Assembly: GCF_910577345.1 (NCBI RefSeq)
Contig: NZ_CAJTMT010000004.1
Coordinates: forward strand, 62,576-126,575
Direction: 5' to 3'
Length of the DNA stretch: 64,000 nt
Origin: an uncultured Duncaniella sp.
GTDB taxonomy: Bacteria; Bacteroidota; Bacteroidia; Bacteroidales; Muribaculaceae
Of the stretch, positions 21,945 to 29,117 are shown piece by piece (positions within the stretch are counted from its first letter, which is position 1; every line of letters begins with the position of its first letter). Made by a program: the position numbers and the translations under genes. The notes under the pieces are model-generated. The model saw only the letters and a list, made by a program, of their open reading frames with translations. It did not search any database and was not told the DNA's origin.

Positions 21945-22634
21945 ATGCTACGTCTGATTCTTCCGATGTTTCTGGCACTGCTCCCATTGCTGTCCTCTGC
22001 TAAAACACCCATCTTTGGCAAAGCCCAGGTGGATGTCGATTATATGTATGACTACGTCTGCCGTCACAACCCCAAGTTTGACCGCGAGGTCGCCGAGGCT
22101 TTCTACAGGATTGGGGAACGATACGGTATCCGTGGCGACATCGCGCTTTGTCAGGCTATCATCGAGACCGGTTGGTTCCGTTTCGACAATGGAACTGCCG
22201 TGAAGGCCAAGGCCCATAACTACTGCGGTCTCGGAGTCAAAAAGCGTGGCGACAAGGGTTGCAAGTTCCGTTCTGTTGAAGAAGGAGTGACGGCTATGAT
22301 ACAGCATCTCTATGCCTACGCCTGCTCCAAGGAGCTTCCCGGAGGCGAGAAGAAGGTTGACCCGCGTTTTGATTATGTGAAACGCGGTTGCGCTTCGACG
22401 TGGGAGAAACTTGCCGGACGATGGGCCATGAATCCCCGCTACGGCAAGAACATATTAAAGATTTACTCAGGTCTGGCTGCCCATGCCAAATCCGGAAAGA
22501 CTGTCAGGAAGGCTGTGCCGTCCATTTCGGTGGACCAACTTGCGGAAACTGACATGCTCGACGGAATCGGTCCGGACTGCCGCCACGACGTTGACGAAAG
22601 TGTCGATGTCGCAAACATTGAATTGTTCAGATGA
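21945..22634 (+). CDS. Exported glucosaminidase-domain protein (peptidoglycan hydrolase, GH73-like)
   Basis: This 229-residue protein has a signal peptide (MLRLILPMFLALLPLLSSA) and a glucosaminidase domain over about 30-175 that cuts the peptidoglycan glycan strand. The catalytic Glu lies in CQAIIETGWFRF. HNYCGLGVKK and the conserved SVEEGVTAMIQHLYAYA segment support the family. The C-terminal ~55 residues are of low conservation. The next gene starts inside its last codons (ATGA overlap at 22631-22634), so the two are probably co-transcribed, although the functions are unrelated. Confidence 0.9.
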   Translation: MLRLILPMFLALLPLLSSAKTPIFGKAQVDVDYMYDYVCRHNPKFDREVAEAFYRIGERYGIRGDIALCQAIIETGWFRFDNGTAVKAKAHNYCGLGVKKRGDKGCKFRSVEEGVTAMIQHLYAYACSKELPGGEKKVDPRFDYVKRGCASTWEKLAGRWAMNPRYGKNILKIYSGLAAHAKSGKTVRKAVPSISVDQLAETDMLDGIGPDCRHDVDESVDVANIELFR

Positions 22635-23953
22635 AAGAAAAAGAACTTCTGTCAAATATAAATGCCCGTCTCGGCATTTCGGAACTCAACGAAATGCAGC
22701 GCCGCATGGCCGGTCTGCAGCTTAAGGGCACGGTGACGCTGATTGCGCCCACCGGTTCCGGAAAGACATTGGCATTCGCTATCCCGCTGCTTAAGAATCT
22801 CGGCCCCTCCGACGGAAAGGTGAGGACAGTTGTCATGGCTCCCTCGCGCGAACTTGTGATGCAGATATTCGAGGTGATACGCCCGATTGCCACCGGACTG
22901 AAGACTGTGGCTTTCTATGGTGGTCATCCCATGCAGGAGGAAGTGAATTCCCTTTCGGTAACCCCCGACATTATCGTTGCCACTCCCGGTCGTCTGCTCG
23001 ACCATATCAAGCGTGGAAATCTCGACCTTTCGGGAGTCAGGACGCTTGTGCTTGACGAATACGACAAGGCGCTTGAACTTGGGTTTGCCGACGAGATGAA
23101 GCGTGTGTGCAAGAAACTGACATCGGTATCCTTTGTCATACTTACCTCCGCGACTCCGCTTTTCGAACTGCCGGATTATCTTCCGAAGAGCACCCGCAGC
23201 GAGCTTGTGGATTTCAGCGCATCTACGTCGCCACGCCGCCAGATGCAGATTGTCCATGTGCCTTCCCCCTCGCGCGATAAGCTCGACACTCTGATTGATC
23301 TGCTCCGCTCGTTGCAGGATGGGAGGGTGATTGTCTTTGCAAACCATCGCGAGAGCGTTGAGCGCATCCATGCGGCTCTCCGCAAGGCCGGACTTCCGGC
23401 CGGATTATACCACGGCGGTCTCGAACAGAACGAGCGCGAGAACGCGGTGGAGCTTCTCAACAACGGCACCACACCTATCCTAGTTTCCACCGACCTCGGT
23501 TCGCGTGGCCTCGACATAGCCGAGCTGTCGGCTGTGGTCCATTATCATCTTCCGCCCACTGTCGAGGCGTGGACCCACCGCAATGGCCGTACCGCCCGTC
23601 AGGACGCTAATGGTGAGGTCTATGTCATTACAACTGAGGATGAAAACATCCCGGATTATGTTGAATGGGACCGCGATTATGTGCCGCAGGGTCATAGCGC
23701 CAATCCGATTGAAACGTCGACGGCCACCCTCTATTTCAATGTCGGAAAAAAGGAGAAGATTTCCCGTGGCGACATCGTTGGTTTCCTCATCGCTAAGGGA
23801 GGGCTTGAAGCCGGACAGATCGGGCGCATCGCCCTGCGTGACCATTGCGCGCTTGTGGCAGTCCCGCGCTCCGAAGCCAAGAGACTCATCAAAGACCTCG
23901 CCCCCGAACGCATCAAAAACACCCGCGCCAAAATCACCCTCATGCAGGGTTGA
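22631..23953 (+). CDS. DEAD-box-type RNA helicase with DEYD motif
   Basis: This 440-residue ATP-dependent RNA helicase has RecA domain 1 with Walker A APTGSGKT (about 39-46), the PSREL, TPGR and SAT motifs, and RecA domain 2 with the SRGLDIAE and HRNGRTAR motifs. Motif II reads DEYD rather than DEAD. The last ~70 residues (IGRIALRDHCALVAVP) look like the DbpA-type RNA-binding domain that directs such helicases to 23S rRNA, so a role in ribosome assembly is likely. The start overlaps the upstream gene by 4 bp. After the stop comes a large inverted-repeat and terminator structure. Confidence 0.9.
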   Translation: MKEKELLSNINARLGISELNEMQRRMAGLQLKGTVTLIAPTGSGKTLAFAIPLLKNLGPSDGKVRTVVMAPSRELVMQIFEVIRPIATGLKTVAFYGGHPMQEEVNSLSVTPDIIVATPGRLLDHIKRGNLDLSGVRTLVLDEYDKALELGFADEMKRVCKKLTSVSFVILTSATPLFELPDYLPKSTRSELVDFSASTSPRRQMQIVHVPSPSRDKLDTLIDLLRSLQDGRVIVFANHRESVERIHAALRKAGLPAGLYHGGLEQNERENAVELLNNGTTPILVSTDLGSRGLDIAELSAVVHYHLPPTVEAWTHRNGRTARQDANGEVYVITTEDENIPDYVEWDRDYVPQGHSANPIETSTATLYFNVGKKEKISRGDIVGFLIAKGGLEAGQIGRIALRDHCALVAVPRSEAKRLIKDLAPERIKNTRAKITLMQG

Positions 23954-23956
23954 TAG

Positions 23957-24033
23957 AGATAAGGCTTATTAAGTCTAATAGGCCAAATAAGTCAAATAAG
24001 CCCAATAGGGCTAATAGGGCCAATAACAATAAT
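23957..24033. repeat. 9-bp periodic repeat GNCNAATAR, copy 2 (plus orientation)
   Basis: Consecutive nonamers GTCTAATAG, GCCAAATAA, GTCAAATAA, GCCCAATAG, GGCTAATAG and GGCCAATAA follow the helicase stop almost at once. An inverted tract lies at 24140-24257. Confidence 0.9.
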
Positions 24034-24036
24034 AGG

Positions 24037-24060
24037 AAGCAAGGCAAATTTGCCTTGCTT
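24037..24060. repeat. Perfect 24-bp palindrome
   Basis: AAGCAAGGCAAA followed by its exact complement TTTGCCTTGCTT, with no spacer. It lies between the 9-bp repeat tract and the main terminator. Confidence 0.85.
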
Positions 24061-24066
24061 AAAATA

Positions 24067-24117
24067 AAAAACGCTCATGGCTGCAAGTTTCGGAAACTTG
24101 CAGCCATGAGCGTTTTT
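24067..24117. terminator. Bidirectional terminator with a 24-bp stem
   Basis: Perfect 24-bp arms (24067-24090 and 24094-24117; core ACGCTCATGGCTGCAAGTTT) enclose a 3-nt loop CGG. There is an A-run on the left and a T-run on the right, so it can end both the helicase transcript (plus) and the nitroreductase transcript (minus). Confidence 0.9.
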
Positions 24118-24139
24118 TTCAGCTTGATATTCCAGGCAA

Positions 24140-24257
24140 ATATTAGCCCTATTGGGCCTATTAGCCTTATTGGACTTATAATCCCTATTAGCCCTATTTG
24201 GCCTATTAGCCTTATTTGACTTATTAGCCCTATTGGCCCTATTAGCCTTATTATCCC
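24140..24257. repeat. 9-bp periodic repeat, inverted tract paired with copy 2
   Basis: About twelve complementary nonamers (CCTATTAGC, CCTATTGGG, CTTATTTGA and variants) run from 24140 to 24257, ending just before the nitroreductase stop. Confidence 0.9.
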
Positions 24258-24271
24258 TAAAAATCCCCCCC

Positions 24272-25024
24272 TCAATGCGCCACATCGAATCCTCTGCGCT
24301 GCAAAGCGCGGAGCATACGATAATTCATCGCCTCTCGGTAGTAGTCAACAATATGCGAAGCCCAGTCATTGTCCGACTTGCTTCCCTCGCGTGTGCGGTT
24401 GTATTCCGCAACAGTCTCGTCATATTTCTTGAGCTCTGAAACCATCTCCTCGTCGTCCTGACGATATGTGTTCTTGTGAATAACGAGGCTCTGGGGCTGC
24501 TTGGGCTTGAGGTCGGGATATTCGCGGGGAACTCCGAGCGCGAGACCGCAGACAATGAAAGTCTTTTTCGGAAGCTTCATCATCGATGACAGGGCTTCAG
24601 GGGCGACAGTGCGCGCATAGCCGATCGGACATGTTCCGAGGCCGAGGGATTCGGCCATGGCCACGGCACTCATCATGGCAAGTGTGGCATCGACCACACC
24701 GACGATCAATCCGTCGACAGTATGTTCGAAATTCGGCATGTCGAGGTTTTCGGCATCGCTGATGAGTGAGATTTTGTGGTAGTCGATAAGGAAGAGCATG
24801 AAGTGGTTGCAGGTCTTGATCTGCTTCTGCCCCGTAAGATTATAGATTTGTTCCTTTATGGTTTGGTCAGTGATGTCAATCACTGAGAATTGCTGGCCGT
24901 TGTAGCTTGTCGGGGTGTTGCGTATAGCCTCGTAGATGAGATCCATCTGCTCGTCAGTGATTGGTTCGCGCTCATAACGGCGTATGCTACGACGTTCGAG
25001 GAGACTATCTTTCATGCTTTTCAT
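24272..25024 (-). CDS. Nitroreductase family protein
   Basis: This 250-residue flavoprotein belongs to the nitroreductase / NAD(P)H-flavin oxidoreductase superfamily. The N-terminal RRSIRRYEREPITDEQM is the FMN-binding arginine motif, followed by TPTSYNGQQFSVI. The middle SLGLGTCPIGYAR segment and LALGVPREYPDLKPKQP are typical of the NfsA-like branch. It likely reduces quinones, nitro compounds or flavins in the cytoplasm; the natural substrate is unknown. Start choices are the ATG at 25024 or the one three codons later. It shares a bidirectional terminator with the helicase. Confidence 0.88.
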   Translation of the reverse strand: MKSMKDSLLERRSIRRYEREPITDEQMDLIYEAIRNTPTSYNGQQFSVIDITDQTIKEQIYNLTGQKQIKTCNHFMLFLIDYHKISLISDAENLDMPNFEHTVDGLIVGVVDATLAMMSAVAMAESLGLGTCPIGYARTVAPEALSSMMKLPKKTFIVCGLALGVPREYPDLKPKQPQSLVIHKNTYRQDDEEMVSELKKYDETVAEYNRTREGSKSDNDWASHIVDYYREAMNYRMLRALQRRGFDVAH

Positions 25025-25175
25025 AATTTTATGCGTATTTTTAGGGGAGTGGTGAGGAGTGTGAATGTTAGTTTATAAATTGAGAATCGGCGCAAGGCCC
25101 GAAGAATTTGTTTGTGTAACAAAACAAAGTTTAGGAATGTTCACGGCTTCTTGGATTATTAACATATTTTAATCT

Positions 25176-25206
25176 TTGCTTTGTCTTCTTTAAATGAGTA
25201 ACTTTG
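25176..25206 (+). promoter_or_regulatory. Promoter of the CPA1 antiporter gene
   Basis: TTG (25176-25178) is followed after 20 bp by TAACTTTG (25199-25206). The leader is about 55 nt. Confidence 0.8.
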
Positions 25207-25265
25207 CAAATGTTTCATCCTCACTTCTGTAACTCCTATAACTTCCACTAAAAATTTTATTTCCG

Positions 25266-26747
25266 ATGGACTTCATAACTTCAGAAAATATACTCCTCGT
25301 TGGGTCTATACTGCTCATTGCAGGTGTGCTTATCGGCAAATCGAGCTACCGTTTCGGGTTGCCGATTCTCTTGATATTCCTACTTGTCGGGATGGCCTTC
25401 GGTACGGACGGTATCGGCATACAGTTCAGCGACATGCACACTGCCCAATTCATCGGAATGATAGCCCTCTGCATTATACTTTTCTCCGGTGGTATGGGGA
25501 CGAAGCTGTCGGCCATACGTCCGGTGATTGTTCCCGGTTTGATTCTCTCTACTGTCGGGGTGTTGCTGACTGCGCTCGTCACCGGTCTGTTCATCTGGTG
25601 GCTGTCGGGGATGGACTGGACAAATATCCACTTCGCTTTCTTGCCGTCGCTGTTGCTTGCGGCCACGATGTCGTCGACCGATTCAGCTTCGGTGTTCGGC
25701 ATACTCGGAAGTCAGAAGGTGGCTCTGCGCAACAATCTTCGTCCGATGCTTGAACTTGAGAGTGGTTCGAACGACCCGATGGCCTACATGCTGACAATCA
25801 TTCTGATTGAGGCTATCACTCTTGGCGGAGGCCTTTCTGCCGGAGGAATAATCGTCGAGTTGTTGCTGCAATTCGGCGTAGGTGCTGCCGGAGGTTTCCT
25901 AATTGGAAAAATCACCCTTTGGCTGATAGGTTTCTATTGCCGTATGGGGCGCAGCACAGGGGCAAAGGAGGATGCGTCGCAGGCCACGTCGATGATTTCA
26001 ATCCTGATGATAGGCTGCGTCTTCTTCACCTTTGCCGTCACCACCGCGCTTGCCGGAAACGGCTATCTTGCGGTCTATATCTGCGGAATTGTCCTCGGCA
26101 ATGCGAAGCTCCCGAATCATAGGGGTATTGCGAAATTCCTCGACGGCATGACGTGGCTGGCTCAGATTGTGGTCTTCCTCATGCTCGGTCTGCTCGTCAA
26201 CCCCCATGAGATGATGGGTGTGGTAGCCGTGTCGCTTCTGATCGGCGTCTTTATGATTCTTGTCGGTCGTCCGCTTAGCGTGTTTCTTTCGCTCCTGCCG
26301 TTGCGCAACATCTCCACGCGTTCGAAACTCTTTGTATCGTGGGTCGGACTGCGCGGTGCGGTGCCTATTATCTTTGCCACATATCCGGTCGTTGCGGGCA
26401 TCGAGGGTGCAGGGCAGATTTTCAATATTGTTTTCTTCGTGACGCTGCTTTCGCTTCTTGTCCAGGGCACGACAGTTATCGCATCTGCTCGTAAACTCAA
26501 ACTTATCGACACTGATGCCAAGGAGGACGAAGACTTTGGTGTGGAGCTTGCCGACGAACTTCCGACAACCCTCCAGACCATCACGCTGACCGAACAGAGT
26601 CTTGCGGAAGGCAACACCCTGCGCGACATGAATCTCCCCGCCGGTTCGCTCGTGATGATGATACGCCGTGGTTCGCGCTACATCGTCCCCAACGGCACCC
26701 GCCGCCTCCAACCCGGCGACACCCTGCTCATTATCAAGGAGGAATAA
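25266..26747 (+). CDS. CPA1-type K+/H+ (or Na+/H+) antiporter with RCK-C domain
   Basis: This 493-residue inner-membrane antiporter has about twelve hydrophobic helices over residues 1-390. The conserved transport core is visible in SSTDSASVFGILGSQKV and LELESGSNDPMAYMLT, which hold the acidic residues of the CPA family. The C-terminal ~70 residues form a TrkA-C (RCK-C) domain (GNTLRDMNLPAGSLVMMIRR), as in the NhaP2/CvrA group of potassium/proton antiporters, and may bind a regulatory ligand. It has its own promoter. A small hairpin at the stop and 7-bp repeats follow. Confidence 0.92.
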   Translation: MDFITSENILLVGSILLIAGVLIGKSSYRFGLPILLIFLLVGMAFGTDGIGIQFSDMHTAQFIGMIALCIILFSGGMGTKLSAIRPVIVPGLILSTVGVLLTALVTGLFIWWLSGMDWTNIHFAFLPSLLLAATMSSTDSASVFGILGSQKVALRNNLRPMLELESGSNDPMAYMLTIILIEAITLGGGLSAGGIIVELLLQFGVGAAGGFLIGKITLWLIGFYCRMGRSTGAKEDASQATSMISILMIGCVFFTFAVTTALAGNGYLAVYICGIVLGNAKLPNHRGIAKFLDGMTWLAQIVVFLMLGLLVNPHEMMGVVAVSLLIGVFMILVGRPLSVFLSLLPLRNISTRSKLFVSWVGLRGAVPIIFATYPVVAGIEGAGQIFNIVFFVTLLSLLVQGTTVIASARKLKLIDTDAKEDEDFGVELADELPTTLQTITLTEQSLAEGNTLRDMNLPAGSLVMMIRRGSRYIVPNGTRRLQPGDTLLIIKEE

Positions 26748-26764
26748 GGCAAGCCTTATTCCTT

Positions 26765-26793
26765 AGTATAGAGATTAAAGTATAGAGTATAGA
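26765..26793. repeat. 7-bp periodic repeat AGTATAR, copy 2
   Basis: Heptamers AGTATAG, AGATTAA, AGTATAG and AGTATAG begin 18 bp after the antiporter stop. The same order of units recurs at 35488-35515. Confidence 0.8.
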
Positions 26794-26832
26794 TATTACT
26801 CCTGCTGGAATTTTCAGTATAGAGGACCTTTG

Positions 26833-26966
26833 AGTATAGAGGGTAAAGTATAGAGTATAGATAATAGTTTGGAGGGAAGATGGAGGATTGACGGCCAATT
26901 GAGGTCGATGCAGCCTTCTTTTCCGCATAAACTAATATCTATACTCTATACTTTACCCTCTATACT
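26833..26966. repeat. Inverted repeat built from 7-bp units (38-bp arms)
   Basis: The left arm 26833-26870 and right arm 26929-26966 are reverse complements with a single mismatch. Both are made of AGTATAG/AGGGTAA heptamers. A 58-bp spacer lies between them. The right arm ends 3 bp before the 70-bp palindrome at 26970. Confidence 0.9.
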
Positions 26967-26969
26967 TTG

Positions 26970-27039
26970 CGCAAGGCGACACCTTCAGTCTTCCTTATTC
27001 ACAGCTGTGAATAAGGAAGACTGAAGGTGTCGCCTTGCG
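26970..27039. repeat. Perfect 70-bp palindrome covering the metallopeptidase 3' end
   Basis: Arms 26970-27004 and 27005-27039 are exact reverse complements with no spacer; the centre is TTCACAGCTGTGAA. The right arm is the last 41 bp of the metallopeptidase gene apart from the part left of its stop, so the gene's 3' end has been copied in inverted orientation directly beyond itself. RNA from either strand would form a 35-bp hairpin. Confidence 0.92.
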
Positions 27040-27868
27040 AGATATCGCCTGTCGAGAGGCCGCGTTTGAGCCAGCGGGTACGCTGTTCGGAAGTACCGTG
27101 GGTGAAGGAGTCGGGGACGGCATATCCCTGGGCTTTCTTTTGCAGGTAGTCGTCGCCGATTTTCATCGAGGCATTGAGGGCCTCTTCAAGATCGCCATCC
27201 TCGATGGAGTTGAACATGGCGTTGTCGTGGTGTGCCCACACTCCGGCAAGGAAGTCGGCCTGAAGCTCGATGCGCACACTGATATTGTTTGCATCGGTTT
27301 CGGAGCTGCGGTTCATTGCCGCATGGGCTTGGTCGAGAGTTCCGAGAAGGTGTTGGACATGGTGACCAACCTCATGGGCAATGACGTAGGCATAGGCGAA
27401 GTCGCCGTCCGCGCCGAGGGTCTTGCGCATGTCGCGGAAAAATGAGAGGTCAATATAGAGGCTCTGGTCGGCAGAACAGTAGAAGGGACCTACAGCGGCT
27501 GTCGCGTTGCCGCAGGCGCTCTGGACAGCGTCTGTGAAGAGCACGAGTGTCGGTGCCTCGTATTCCTTGCCCATCCGGGCGAAGAGCTGAGTCCACACGT
27601 CCTCGGTTCCTGCAAGTATCTGACGTGAGAAGCGGGCGAGTTCCTCCTCTTCCTCAGTCGGTGTATAGTTTTCGGTTGTCTGTCCTCCTGTCATCATGTT
27701 GCCGACATTGGAGGTGATGACATCCAGGGGGCTGCCGCCTGAAATCCAGGCGATGATTGCAGCGATGATGACGGCTCCGATGCCGCCACCAATCTTGAGT
27801 CCGCGTCCGGCGCTGCTTCCGCGCCGGTCACTGACGTTTGAGCTTTCGCGTCGTCCGTTTAGTCGCAT
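26999..27868 (-). CDS. Neutral zinc metallopeptidase, YpfJ/KPN_02809 family
   Basis: This 289-residue membrane-anchored peptidase starts with a charged segment (MRLNGRRESSNVSDRRG), then one transmembrane helix (about 26-45, IGAVIIAAIIAWISGG). The zinc-peptidase domain carries the HExxH motif in VIAHEVGHHVQHLLG, with a downstream ELQADFLAGVWAH that supplies the third ligand. The substrate is unknown. An in-frame ATG at 28012 would add 48 residues encoded by a tandem repeat and spacer DNA, so 27868 is preferred. The final codons are part of a perfect 70-bp palindrome. Confidence 0.88.
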   Translation of the reverse strand: MRLNGRRESSNVSDRRGSSAGRGLKIGGGIGAVIIAAIIAWISGGSPLDVITSNVGNMMTGGQTTENYTPTEEEEELARFSRQILAGTEDVWTQLFARMGKEYEAPTLVLFTDAVQSACGNATAAVGPFYCSADQSLYIDLSFFRDMRKTLGADGDFAYAYVIAHEVGHHVQHLLGTLDQAHAAMNRSSETDANNISVRIELQADFLAGVWAHHDNAMFNSIEDGDLEEALNASMKIGDDYLQKKAQGYAVPDSFTHGTSEQRTRWLKRGLSTGDISQGDTFSLPYSQL

Positions 27869-27978
27869 ATAATCTGTATGAGATGGGATTTTGGTTTTGA
27901 TACAGACGTGCAAAAGGGCATAAGCGACACAAAAGATATATAGTTTTCTGCAAGATTGAGAGTTATCTTCAGAGTCTT

Positions 27979-28064
27979 GGCAAGCCAAGCGGCTGTGCCG
28001 ATTACCTGGCAAGCCAAGCGGCAGAGCCGATAACCCGGCAAGCCGGGCAGCTGAGCCGATGACT
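27979..28064. repeat. 29-bp tandem repeat, three units
   Basis: Units start at 27979, 28008 and 28037, each opening GGCAAGCC and ending near GCCGATnAC. The third unit has diverged. It lies between the metallopeptidase and the aquaporin, both on the minus strand. Confidence 0.8.
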
Positions 28065-28115
28065 TTATTACTATATTCTTTTGTCGCTTATGCTCTTTTG
28101 CGCGTCTGTATCTAC

Positions 28116-28823
28116 TTAGTTCTTGAGGGCTTTCCAGACGGCTGAGCTGAGGAGCGCGCCGAGGAAGGGAGCCACGATAAAGAGCCAGAGCTGGGCGATG
28201 GGCTGCGCATTGCCTTCGATGGCTGCGAAGATGGCGGGGCCGAATGAACGTGCGGGGTTCACGGATGTACCTGTGATGGGGATACATGCGATGTGGACGA
28301 GCACGAGGGTGAGGCCGATTGCGAGACCTGCGAAGTTACCTGCGCCTTTCTTTTCGTCTGTCGAGCCGAGGACGACGAGCACGAAGATGAAGGTGAAGAC
28401 GAATTCGGCGATGAATGCCGGGAACATGTTGCCGACCATGAAGGAGTTGGCGCCTGTGGTGGTGGTGTTGTTGAACACTGCCTCGATGCCTGCCTCATTG
28501 CCCGTGTGGACGAGTACCCAGAGGACAAACGACGCGATGAGGGCGCCGATGCACTGGAAGAGCATGTAGCCTGCAGCTTCCTTGCCGCTCATGCGTCCGC
28601 TCGACCATACTCCGAGGGTGATGGCGGGGTTGATGTGGCAGCCCGAGATGTTGCCGATGGTGTAGGCCATAGCTACTACCGAGAGGCCGAAGGCCATTGC
28701 AACGCCGAGGGTTGAGACTCCATAGCCGGTTGTGCCGACTCCGATGCCGGCGAAGATTGCGCTACCGCAACCCATGAGTACCAGTACAAACGTACCGATC
28801 ATCTCTGCGAGATACTTTTTCAT
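28116..28823 (-). CDS. aqpZ: Aquaporin Z-like water channel (MIP family)
   Basis: This 235-residue inner-membrane channel has six predicted helices and two pore half-helices with the NPA signatures: HINPAIT after helix 2 and SVNPARSFGPAIF after helix 5. The N-terminus (KKYLAEMIGTFVLVLMGCGSA) matches AqpZ, and the histidine before the first NPA and an arginine after the second are those of the selectivity filter. The latter favours water over glycerol. It is a single gene with no clear consensus promoter. Confidence 0.94.
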   Translation of the reverse strand: MKKYLAEMIGTFVLVLMGCGSAIFAGIGVGTTGYGVSTLGVAMAFGLSVVAMAYTIGNISGCHINPAITLGVWSSGRMSGKEAAGYMLFQCIGALIASFVLWVLVHTGNEAGIEAVFNNTTTTGANSFMVGNMFPAFIAEFVFTFIFVLVVLGSTDEKKGAGNFAGLAIGLTLVLVHIACIPITGTSVNPARSFGPAIFAAIEGNAQPIAQLWLFIVAPFLGALLSSAVWKALKN

Positions 28824-29117
28824 TAATGATAAAATTTAGTTGAAAGTAATTTGAGGTTTGTAAATTCTATGGGTAGTTGTAGGAATTTATCCAAATAAGT
28901 ATGTGCTGTTTTATTTTTCTAAACCACAAAATAATTATAATGGTTTTACAAAGGTTAAAATTTTTTATTTAATTTCAATGGTTTACGTCATAAAAATCGT
29001 AAATTGTAATGGAAAAATCGACAATTTTCGGAATTTCGAATATTTATGCTAACTTTGCCTATCAGTTAAATAATCATACAGTAAATAAATCAATCACACA
29101 GTAAATAATAATAACTT
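28824..29117. other. AT-rich divergent spacer
   Basis: This 294-bp spacer between divergent genes contains the TAACTTTG element of the downstream dipeptidase (29050-29057). I see no other feature. Confidence 0.5.
29050..29057 (+). promoter_or_regulatory. Bacteroidota -7 box (TAACTTTG) for the C69 peptidase
   Basis: TAACTTTG is 60 bp before the start codon. The -33 region lacks a TTG. Confidence 0.6.

Noticed and set aside
23992..24285. 97-codon minus-strand gene rich in NKANRPNRAN-type repeats
   Set aside because: The frame is only the translation of the 9-bp repeat tract and crosses the terminator hairpin.
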